From: an uncultured Haliea sp.
GTDB taxonomy: Bacteria > Pseudomonadota > Gammaproteobacteria > Pseudomonadales > Halieaceae
DNA length: 64,000 nt
Direction of reading: 5' to 3'
Assembly: GCA_913061145.1 (NCBI GenBank)
Contig: CAJXUQ010000001.1
Location: forward strand, 62,001-126,000
Part shown: piece by piece, positions 57,836 to 64,000 of the stretch
Layout of the letters: each line of letters begins with the position of its first letter
Position numbering within the stretch: position 1 is the stretch's first letter
Notes under the pieces: generated by a model
Seen by the model: the letters and a program-made list of their open reading frames with translations, nothing else
Database searches by the model: none
Told to the model about the DNA's origin: nothing
Program-made: the position numbers and the translations under genes

Positions 57836-58896
57836 GGTCCACGCAGGGCAACCAGACTCTGGTGAGCAAGATGGCGCAGCAACATCCCCGGTGGCATGCG
57901 TACCCAGTGTGAGCGCAGGTACAGCACCTGCTCGGCCACTGCAGTGCGCCAGGGCTGGTCGATCCGCGGCGCAAGGTGCCAGCGTATCAGGGTGCTCATC
58001 GCACGATCGACAGGATACGCCGGCCGCGCCTCCCGCACCATTGACCAGACACTCTCCGGGACCTCCAGGGCGAACAGCTCCCGGGCGGCAGCCAGCACAT
58101 AATAGAGTGGCCGCAGCAGCTGCAGTGCACGCCCGTGTGCAGCCAGATCATCCCAGAAGCCGGCATCCTCCGCAGCCGCCAGTCGGCACAGCGCGTAAAT
58201 ATCGTAAAGATCGCGAATGCCCCCCCGCAGTTCATCGCTCATCAGCAGGTGCAGCGCGCTGTGCAGAACCCTGTCCGGTGCTGCCAACACATGAAACGGC
58301 GTTCCCGCCACCGGTTGGGCACGAGCGATCAGCGGTGCCGCCTCCAGAGCGCTGCGGCTGGTCACCTGAATCAGGTTGTGGTGCACATCGAGTTCCAGTG
58401 ACGAATCCGGGTGGCGCATGGGGGGCAGTTCGTGCGACCACGCCCGATAATACTGATCATCATAGGCAGACAGGGAAGGATCAAATTCCCAGCCGGCCGC
58501 AAGCAATCGCCGCTCGAAATCATCCAGTGCATCACGCGGCACCAGCACATCAATATCGCTGAGCCCGCGGCCCGCCGCCAGTGGCAGCTGCGCCGCCAGG
58601 TATGCCGCCCCCTTCAGCAGTATCACGGGGTAATCCACCTGTGCGGCGACGGCGCCAATCCGGCGCAGTTCGTTGCGCACCAGCACATGCATATGGGCAA
58701 CGTAGTGTGCGTGGCCGGACAGCATATCCCGAGCCCCCACAGGCTGGGGCAGATCGGGCACGCTCTGCGCCAGCAGGTGATGCACACGCGCCAGCATCCG
58801 GGTGCGCCGCCCCTCGCCCAGCAAGGCTTCCCAATCGGCTGGGGTGAAGTGACGGGCACTCGCCGGGTCGCGCAACACGGCAATCAGCGCCTTCAA
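57823..58896 (-). CDS. nucleotidyltransferase family protein of HPr-rel-A type locus
   Basis: A 357-residue protein. The nucleotidyltransferase signature is LAAGRGLSDIDVLVPRDALDD about residues 108-128, with the two acids of a G-S/x-D-x-D motif, and a further acidic strand is ELDVHHNL. The C-terminal half is helical. This is the NTP_transf_5-like family commonly encoded next to HprK-related kinases and PqqD proteins. It starts at TTG 58896, overlapping the HprK-like stop (TTGA). It is the last gene of the operon. Confidence 0.82.
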   Translation of the reverse strand: MKALIAVLRDPASARHFTPADWEALLGEGRRTRMLARVHHLLAQSVPDLPQPVGARDMLSGHAHYVAHMHVLVRNELRRIGAVAAQVDYPVILLKGAAYLAAQLPLAAGRGLSDIDVLVPRDALDDFERRLLAAGWEFDPSLSAYDDQYYRAWSHELPPMRHPDSSLELDVHHNLIQVTSRSALEAAPLIARAQPVAGTPFHVLAAPDRVLHSALHLLMSDELRGGIRDLYDIYALCRLAAAEDAGFWDDLAAHGRALQLLRPLYYVLAAARELFALEVPESVWSMVREARPAYPVDRAMSTLIRWHLAPRIDQPWRTAVAEQVLYLRSHWVRMPPGMLLRHLAHQSLVALRGPQGV

Positions 58897-59810
58897 GACC
58901 GGCGCTCCTGTACCAGGCGTTCGATGGCGGCCACAGCGTCATCCAGGCTGCCATTGGTCAACTGATAACTGGCGCACTCGCGCACCAGCCTGCAGAGTGA
59001 GCGAAAACCCTGCGCACCGCTCACACGGTAATTGAAGGAGTTGTTTACCAGGCGCGTCATGGCCACTTCCGGCGCCTGCTGCTGCACCTGCAGGGCGGCA
59101 CCGGCCTCATAGCGGGGGAACACGATGAGCTGCGGCCGGTCGGCTTCCGCCTGCCGCTGCAGACTCTCTGATGGCGGGAACATATGCACCACATCACCCT
59201 TGCGGGTTTTGTCAAAGCGGGGACCGAAATCGAGGTGCGGCGCAAAGTCGCGCAGCAGGGGGATCGAGGCGTTCTTCAGGGGAGCAGCTCGCGGCAGTGG
59301 CAGGAAACAGCCATCCGCATGGCGCAGAATACCAAATTCGTCCGACAGCAGGCGCCAGCCACGCCCGACCAGCGCGGCACACAGGGTGCTCTTGCCGGAG
59401 CCCGGTTGCGCCGGCAGCACCACCGCACAGCCATCGCGCTCCACCACCGCACTGTGCAACATCAGGTAGTCGTGGGCCGACATGGCGATACACCAGTTCA
59501 AACCCCACTCGAACATGGGGAATGCCTGGTCCAGCGGATAGGGGTCGAAGGGCGTCAGCTCCTCTACGCGAAACACCACCTGTGGGCGATACCAGCGGCG
59601 CACGCCCTGCTGGCGCTCTACCGCAATGCGAAAGTGGCAGACCGTGTCATCAGGCAGTATCTCGAGTTCCGCATAGCATTGCTGCCAGGTAGCGGCGAAG
59701 CTGGGGATGTTGCTGCGCAGGCGCACATGGAAGGGCCCAGAGGCGACACACAAGCGCTGCGCTCGCAGCCTCGCCCGCAGTTCCTCATCGGGGAGTTCGC
59801 CCAGCTTCAA
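58893..59810 (-). CDS. HprK-related kinase A
   Basis: A 305-residue kinase similar to the C-terminal domain of HPr kinase/phosphorylase. Walker A AQPGSGKS is at 134-141, preceded by DYLMLHSAVVERDGCAVVLP. LLSDEFGIL follows as the second metal-binding acid region. The N-terminal part (1-110) is its own domain. The set of HprK-like kinase, PqqD protein and nucleotidyltransferase is a recognised group beside exosortase A/PEP-CTERM loci. Its phosphorylation target is not known. It starts at TTG 59810, overlapping the PqqD gene stop (TTGA). Confidence 0.87.
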   Translation of the reverse strand: MKLGELPDEELRARLRAQRLCVASGPFHVRLRSNIPSFAATWQQCYAELEILPDDTVCHFRIAVERQQGVRRWYRPQVVFRVEELTPFDPYPLDQAFPMFEWGLNWCIAMSAHDYLMLHSAVVERDGCAVVLPAQPGSGKSTLCAALVGRGWRLLSDEFGILRHADGCFLPLPRAAPLKNASIPLLRDFAPHLDFGPRFDKTRKGDVVHMFPPSESLQRQAEADRPQLIVFPRYEAGAALQVQQQAPEVAMTRLVNNSFNYRVSGAQGFRSLCRLVRECASYQLTNGSLDDAVAAIERLVQERRS

Positions 59811-60088
59811 TGTGCCAGGTGCTCGACAAGCTGAAGGGCCCGTAGACGCTCGAGCACTTCACTGACCTGCGCCACCCAGGCGTCCGCCGGTTCATCCATA
59901 ACATCGGCAATCAGCGCGGCAATCTCGCTACCAGAGCACGGCGCGGCATCTACGAGAAATTTCAGGACTTCTACAGGCAGGGCGTCGAGCAGGTGCGTAT
60001 CACCGGTCGCGCCGGAGTACACGGCATAACAGTCACCCACGTGCTCGATAAGGAGTGAATCAGCTGATACGGGTTGCCATTGCTGCAT
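59807..60088 (-). CDS. PqqD family protein of HPr-rel-A type system
   Basis: A 93-residue protein with the PqqD-type winged-helix fold: a beta hairpin with VSADSLLIEHVGDCYAVYSG, the stretch LLDALPVEVLKFLVDAAPC and a C-terminal helix (SEVLERLRALQLVEHL). PqqD-like domains recognise the leader of peptides being modified, so it may present a substrate to the kinase or nucleotidyltransferase. It lies 39 bp behind the Tat-signal protein gene and overlaps the HprK-like gene by four bases. Confidence 0.82.
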   Translation of the reverse strand: MQQWQPVSADSLLIEHVGDCYAVYSGATGDTHLLDALPVEVLKFLVDAAPCSGSEIAALIADVMDEPADAWVAQVSEVLERLRALQLVEHLAH

Positions 60089-60127
60089 TGCCGCAGTCTA
60101 CCACGGCTTTAAATGCTTCAGGCTAAC

Positions 60128-60652
60128 TCAGTTGTAGGCGCGAAGGTTCGACGGATTGAGCGAGGTCCAGCACGAACCCGTCATGGGCGTAGCGTGCATG
60201 TCGTTGAAGCTGGACTCGGGAATCTGCGGCCAGTACCCAACGATCTCCGGCTTGCCACCGCTGACATCGAAGAGCACGAGCACGTGGCGCGTTGACTCCT
60301 CGTACCCGTGACTCAACAACTCATCGCGATTTGTCGCGTACGGGGTTCCACTGTTGTGATAGTAGACACCGTTGATGTCATACAAATTGTTGGCCAAGCC
60401 CTGCACACTCGGGCCCTGCTTCTTGAAATAGGGCACTTCCATGCGCACGGCCGTGTCGCCTTGCAGGCTGTTGCCCTGGCTGGCCGATTTCATGTTCGAG
60501 AAGTTCCCGCCAGAGCACTGTGCTGCGCTGGACATGGCGAGCGCGGCATTCGGCGTGAGTGAAGCAAGCAAGGGGGCCGCGGCAGATGCCTTCAACAGGC
60601 GGCGCCGGGTGGCGTCTACCGACCTCTTGTCACCTGTTTGATTATTCTCCAC
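60128..60652 (-). CDS. Tat-signal exported protein heading the HPr-rel-A type operon
   Basis: A 174-residue protein I cannot assign to a known family. The N-terminus (DATRRRLLKASAAAPLLASL) is a Tat signal peptide, probably cut after NAALA. The mature part is mostly polar with two cysteines (AAQCSGG and TGSCWTS). It contains RHVLVLFDVSGGKPEIVGYW, a strand pattern. The start is the GTG at 60652, with AGGAG seven bases upstream. An ATG at 60724 is upstream of the sigma-54 promoter and cannot be used from it. First gene of a four-gene operon. It is the best candidate substrate for the PqqD/HprK-like pair (inference). Confidence 0.72.
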   Translation of the reverse strand: MENNQTGDKRSVDATRRRLLKASAAAPLLASLTPNAALAMSSAAQCSGGNFSNMKSASQGNSLQGDTAVRMEVPYFKKQGPSVQGLANNLYDINGVYYHNSGTPYATNRDELLSHGYEESTRHVLVLFDVSGGKPEIVGYWPQIPESSFNDMHATPMTGSCWTSLNPSNLRAYN

Positions 60653-60699
60653 GACACTACTCCTGTTATCACCACGACCATCTGCGTACAGTATGCTGA

Positions 60700-60715
60700 A
60701 GCAAAAACCACGCCA
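60700..60715 (-). promoter_or_regulatory. sigma-54 promoter of the Tat protein/PqqD/HprK-like operon
   Basis: On the minus strand the bases are TGGCGTGGTTTTTGCT. The GG (-25/-24) and GC (-13/-12) are separated by ten bases, as in the consensus TGGCAC-N5-TTGCW. Transcription should begin near 60690, about 38 bases before the GTG at 60652. The 19 bases CTGGCNNGGTTTTTGCTTC recur in front of the PEP-CTERM gene. Confidence 0.85.
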
Positions 60716-60962
60716 GATTTGCAAGCCGCTGATTTTTCAACATTAATTCCCAAAGGTTACCGGCCAAGGCCTCCAGTCTGTAAAAATATTCGACAGCTGA
60801 CAGCTGGAATGCGCGCCACTAACCCAAGGACACCTTCATCCAATGGACCGCTAATTACACACAGAAAGACTAGCACAGGCTCGCGCGAGACACTGCGCAC
60901 TGGTTCACAGATTTACAACGCCCTGAGTAATCTCAGACTCCCGCCACAAACTTCGCAGGAAC

Positions 60963-60992
60963 AAAAAAGGGAGGAAGCTCGCGCTCCCTCCC
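60963..60992 (-). terminator. intrinsic terminator of PEP-CTERM gene
   Basis: On the minus strand GGGAGG (60992-60987) pairs with CCTCCC (60974-60969), with inner AGC/GCT pairs, and is followed by six T (60968-60963). It is 35 bases after the PEP-CTERM stop codon. It should prevent read-through into the Tat-protein operon, which agrees with that operon having its own promoter. Confidence 0.85.
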
Positions 60993-61026
60993 CCTTAAAT
61001 TTGCGATGTACCGCCAGATTTCGCGA

Positions 61027-61692
61027 CTAGGCTTTACGACGCCCGCCGACAGAAGCTCCAAGACCAATCAGCCCCAGACCCAGCAAAACCAGCGTGCCGG
61101 GTACGGGCACTGGCGTGGAGCCTGTGCGCGACGTGGTGTAGGCCAGATCATCGGAGGCGATCTCCTGCCCGGAGATGAGCAAAGACTGGATTGCGGTGTC
61201 CGAAGTCACGCTGATGAACTCCATGGTGCCATTGCCGGGGCCGAAACCAGCCGGGCGGGAGATGACGCCGAGAGACTCATTGCCTGCACCGAAGAACTCG
61301 ATGGACTCCGCACCGGGCCCTGCGGCGCTGAACCAGCCGCTAAAGCCGAAGATGCCGCCCAGACCGCTGAAATCCAGCCCGTACGTGCCATCGCCGAAGC
61401 CGGTTCCGAAGCGCGACCCGGAGACCGGGACAATCGCCGAACTACCGCGAAAATCGACCCAATTACCCGCGTCCACCGAGGCGTGGTTTACCGTTCCCGC
61501 GACAACACTCACCGACCCACCAAACAGAGAAGTCAGGAAGGTGCGCCCACCGGGAGTGCCCTCGTAATCCTCCACCGCATCAGCAACGAAGGTGCCCTCG
61601 ATGATCGGGGCTGCCTGCAGGCCGAGGGCACCGAAGGTGAGTGAGACCGCAAGTGCGGCCTTGCAAAATACCGTTTTTCCTATGTTCATCAT
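61027..61692 (-). CDS. PEP-CTERM sorting domain protein
   Basis: A 221-residue secreted protein. A signal peptide (CKAALAVSLTFGALGLQA) precedes a Gly/Ser/Phe-rich beta-type mature domain, and the C-terminal sorting signal is PVPVPGTLVLLGLGLIGLGA followed by SVGGRRKA. In exosortase systems such proteins are cut and passed to the outer surface, often with an exopolysaccharide or floc matrix. The classical PEP is here VPVPGT, so Glu is replaced by Val. Start at ATG 61692 or 61689, with GAGAG upstream. A sigma-54 promoter drives it. Confidence 0.88.
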   Translation of the reverse strand: MMNIGKTVFCKAALAVSLTFGALGLQAAPIIEGTFVADAVEDYEGTPGGRTFLTSLFGGSVSVVAGTVNHASVDAGNWVDFRGSSAIVPVSGSRFGTGFGDGTYGLDFSGLGGIFGFSGWFSAAGPGAESIEFFGAGNESLGVISRPAGFGPGNGTMEFISVTSDTAIQSLLISGQEIASDDLAYTTSRTGSTPVPVPGTLVLLGLGLIGLGASVGGRRKA

Positions 61693-61740
61693 CGTGTTTC
61701 TCTCTTCCGAAGCGGGCTGATTTTCTGACGGTTTAAACGA

Positions 61741-61756
61741 AGCAAAAACCTTGCCA
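61741..61756 (-). promoter_or_regulatory. sigma-54 promoter of PEP-CTERM gene
   Basis: On the minus strand the sequence is TGGCAAGGTTTTTGCT, with GG and GC ten bases apart (-24/-12). The expected start near 61730 gives a leader of about 38 bases. Upstream, CAGTATCAA (plus-strand reading) occurs at 61755-61763 and again at 61801-61809, about 70 bases before the start, and may be an activator site. Confidence 0.85.
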
Positions 61757-61877
61757 GTATCAAAAAATTACTATGAAACAAATGGTTACAAACCCCTTCA
61801 CAGTATCAACCCGGTCCCGTGTAAAAAAACTGGACAGTACACTCCGGCACGCGCACTGCATGCAGGAGAGCGGCCGA

Positions 61878-64000
61878 TCAATGGCCCCGCAGCTTCTGCG
61901 CCAACGCCCTCGCCGCCTCCGCTTCCGGGAACGGGGGCCCCTTCAGCAGCGTGTCCAGCAGTTCCAGCGCCTCGGCGGGCCGTTCAGCAGCCGCCAGTAT
62001 CTGGGCGCGGTGAAAACGGAACTGCGGCGAATCGGGGGCCACTTCCAGTGTCTTCTGGTTCACGGCCAGTGCTTCGCTTAAGTCACCATTCTCCATCAGG
62101 ATCATGGCGTAGGTGTCCTGGATGGCGGCATTGTCGGGCACACTCTGCAGCGCCTTCTGCACCAGTTCCAGCGCACGGGCAGTGTTTGATGAACGATAGG
62201 CCCAGGCCAGGTTGTTCATGGCCACCACATCCTCTGGCGCCAGTCGGTGCAGGGTTTCAAACACGCCCGCCGCGTCCTCATCCCGGCCCTGCGACAGGTA
62301 GAGTGGTCCGAGCGTGCTGAGCACGACCACGTCCTCCGGTGCGCTTTCCAGCCACCCTTCCAGCATCCGGTAGGCTTCATCTCGCTTGCCCTGCTGCAAC
62401 AGCGTCGAGGACAGGAAAACCAGCGAGTTGCTGGAGGGCGCTGCGCCGTGCGCCTTGCGCAGCAGCGCCTCGGCTTCGTCCAGGTCCCCCTGGGTCAGGG
62501 CCAGTCGACCCCGCGCGAGGTTCAGCTGGGGCTCGGGCACCACGCCGGGCGGCAGCTGCGCGAGTTCCTCGCTGGTTTCCGCCAGCTTGTTCTGCTGCAA
62601 CAGCACCTCTACGAGCATCTTGCGTGAATCCACATCCTGCGGCTGTAGCTCCACTGCCTGACGCAGGCGGCCTTCCGCCGCCGGGAGGTCGCCATTGGCC
62701 CGCTCAGCCTGCGCGGCCAGACGCAGCGCGCGTACGTTGTCGGGCATCAATTCAAGCAGGCGACGGGTGGCATTCACTGCCGCACCCGGCTGGTCAAGCG
62801 CGAGAAATGCCCCGGCCAACAGCTGGTGCACGCGGGGATCACCGTTGTGTTCATCGCGCACCGCGGTCAGCAGGTCCACGGCCTCACCGGGCCGCTGCTG
62901 TGTGAACTGGAAGCGTGCCAGCATCAGGCGGGGCTCCAACGCCTTCGGATGCGCGGCAATGGCGCGCTCCAGCACAGCGACCATTTCGGTGGTTTCACCG
63001 CGCTGCTCGTGCACGGCCGCCAGATTCATCATGCCCTGGAGGTCATCGGGCTGCGCCGCCAGGCTTTCATTGAGAATAGCGAGTGCCGCGGCGGAATCAT
63101 CATTGAGCATCGCCAGCGATGCCAGTCCGGTGCTGGCCTGGGTATTGCCCGGGTCCAGTGCCAATGCCGCGCGGTAGTTCTCCGCAGCGCCTGACCGGTC
63201 GCCCGCATCCAGTGCCAGCTGTGCCGCCAAAACGCTGGGCAGCGGATCCTCGGGCGCGCTGTCACGGAACGCCTGCAACTCGGCATTTGCAGCCTCGGCA
63301 TCACCGCCGGCGGAGAGGGCACGCACCAGGCGATAGCGGATTTCTCCGTCCGCCGGATCGAGGTCACGCGCAGCGCGCAGCGCCGCGGTACCGGCGTCGA
63401 GGTCACCGGATCGCACCAGTGAGGTGCCCAGTTCCATCTGCACCTGCGCGGACTCCGGCGTGACCGACGCCATGTCCTGGTAGACTGCGGCGCTCGCGCC
63501 ATGCATACCCTGCGCGGTCAGCGCCAGCGCGAGTATGTTCATCGTAGGGACGTTCATGGGCAGTTCCTCCAGCAACTTGCGGGTGATGGTTTCAGCACGT
63601 CCGGGCTCACCCATACGCAGGTACACCGCCGCGAGCATCTGCCGCGCGTTGATATTGCGCGGTTGCGCCGCAAGGAAGCGGCTCAGCTGGTCCTCGGCGG
63701 TGGCCAGGTTGCCCTCGCGGAAGTTGGCATTCGCCGCCAGGTACAGGCTCGGCAGGTGGCTCGGGGCGACATTCAGCACTTTGGCCAGCTCACCGAGCCC
63801 GGCACTTGCGTTGCCCTGCTCGATCTGGATGCGGGCCTGGGCGTAATTCACGCCGGGATGATCGGGGATAATCTTCTCGAGTTGTTCCAGCTCTTTCGCG
63901 GCTTCCGTATGCTTGCCCTGCTCCACCTGCACCGCCACCATGCTCAGGCGGTCGTTGAGGCGGAAGCGATTGAGTGAGCTGGCCGTGGCGAAGGCCTGCT
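61878..64000 (-). CDS. prsT: PrsT-like TPR protein of the exosortase A/PEP-CTERM system (5' end outside window)
   Basis: The reading frame stays open to the right edge (codons from about 63998), so the N-terminus lies beyond the window. The visible part is about 707 residues, made of at least 17 TPR-like units of 34 residues, such as NSLVFLSSTLLQQGKRDEAY. TPR proteins called PrsT (TIGR02917) are regular members of XrtA/PEP-CTERM loci, probably as periplasmic or lipoprotein scaffolds in export of polysaccharide or sorted proteins. It lies directly upstream of the PEP-CTERM gene. A general TPR protein cannot be excluded from this fragment alone. Confidence 0.82.
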   Translation of the reverse strand, partial: QAFATASSLNRFRLNDRLSMVAVQVEQGKHTEAAKELEQLEKIIPDHPGVNYAQARIQIEQGNASAGLGELAKVLNVAPSHLPSLYLAANANFREGNLATAEDQLSRFLAAQPRNINARQMLAAVYLRMGEPGRAETITRKLLEELPMNVPTMNILALALTAQGMHGASAAVYQDMASVTPESAQVQMELGTSLVRSGDLDAGTAALRAARDLDPADGEIRYRLVRALSAGGDAEAANAELQAFRDSAPEDPLPSVLAAQLALDAGDRSGAAENYRAALALDPGNTQASTGLASLAMLNDDSAAALAILNESLAAQPDDLQGMMNLAAVHEQRGETTEMVAVLERAIAAHPKALEPRLMLARFQFTQQRPGEAVDLLTAVRDEHNGDPRVHQLLAGAFLALDQPGAAVNATRRLLELMPDNVRALRLAAQAERANGDLPAAEGRLRQAVELQPQDVDSRKMLVEVLLQQNKLAETSEELAQLPPGVVPEPQLNLARGRLALTQGDLDEAEALLRKAHGAAPSSNSLVFLSSTLLQQGKRDEAYRMLEGWLESAPEDVVVLSTLGPLYLSQGRDEDAAGVFETLHRLAPEDVVAMNNLAWAYRSSNTARALELVQKALQSVPDNAAIQDTYAMILMENGDLSEALAVNQKTLEVAPDSPQFRFHRAQILAAAERPAEALELLDTLLKGPPFPEAEAARALAQKLRGH

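Larger units (their letters stand above)
60653..61026. other. 374-bp intergenic region between Tat-protein operon and PEP-CTERM gene
   Basis: It holds the sigma-54 promoter of the operon (60700-60715) and the terminator of the PEP-CTERM gene (60963-60992). Two adjoining CAGCTG palindromes (60794-60799 and 60801-60806) lie about 105 bases upstream of the expected transcription start, a distance that suits an enhancer site. I see no gene in the rest. Confidence 0.6.

Overview
The window is GC-rich, densely coding DNA, probably from the chromosome of a marine gammaproteobacterium of the Halieaceae/Cellvibrionales type. That placement is inference. It rests on a PEP-CTERM/exosortase A-associated locus, a TonB-dependent receptor cluster, a Fur-box PepSY locus, PurT and DinB, and a laterally mobile N-type F-ATPase. 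I see no rRNA, tRNA, CRISPR array, insertion sequence or phage gene.

Layout. 1-283: C-terminal tail of an RhlE-type RNA helicase, running in from the left edge. 301-1581: CoA-transferase family enzyme. 1704-8389: complete nine-gene N-ATPase operon on the minus strand (order D-C-Q-R-B-E-F-A-G). 8413-13684: GNAT-nitrilase fusion, then MFS transporter, TauD-type dioxygenase and exported amidohydrolase on the plus strand. 13778-19259: an unusual group made of a flavin-dependent oxidoreductase, a small exported protein with PGDMYLPG repeats, a transmembrane Ser/Thr kinase with TPRs, a small exported protein and an ECF-like sigma factor. 19350-23649: two membrane proteins and an exported coiled-coil protein, divergent from a large exported protein. 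23791-31455: TonB receptor, type I sulfatase, small membrane protein, metallo-beta-lactamase-fold hydrolase, tandem DsbA-like protein and TetR regulator. 31597-33949: DUF3325/PepSY/DUF3649 iron locus behind a Fur box. 34137-39198: GlcD-type FAD oxidase, acyl-CoA thioesterase and a MacB-type ABC/adaptor set. 39433-57835: mostly single genes (patatin, DUF3604, P450 plus cupin, GDPD, M20 peptidase, aspartate kinase, GST, acyl-CoA synthetase, purT, dinB, amidase, PilZ-like protein).

57823-64000 is the most interesting region. A compact minus-strand operon encodes a Tat-signal protein, a PqqD-family protein, an HprK-related kinase and a nucleotidyltransferase. Next come a PEP-CTERM protein with a strong intrinsic terminator and a PrsT-like TPR protein running off the right edge. 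The Tat-protein operon and the PEP-CTERM gene each carry a near-identical sigma-54 (-24/-12) promoter. The two elements share 17 of 19 bases, so both units look co-regulated by RpoN, presumably through a PrsK/PrsR-like system outside the window.

Two candidate undescribed systems deserve follow-up. The first is the RpoN-controlled Tat protein/PqqD/HprK-like/nucleotidyltransferase operon. The second is the ECF sigma factor/Ser-Thr kinase group with the flavoenzyme and the PGDMYLPG-repeat protein.
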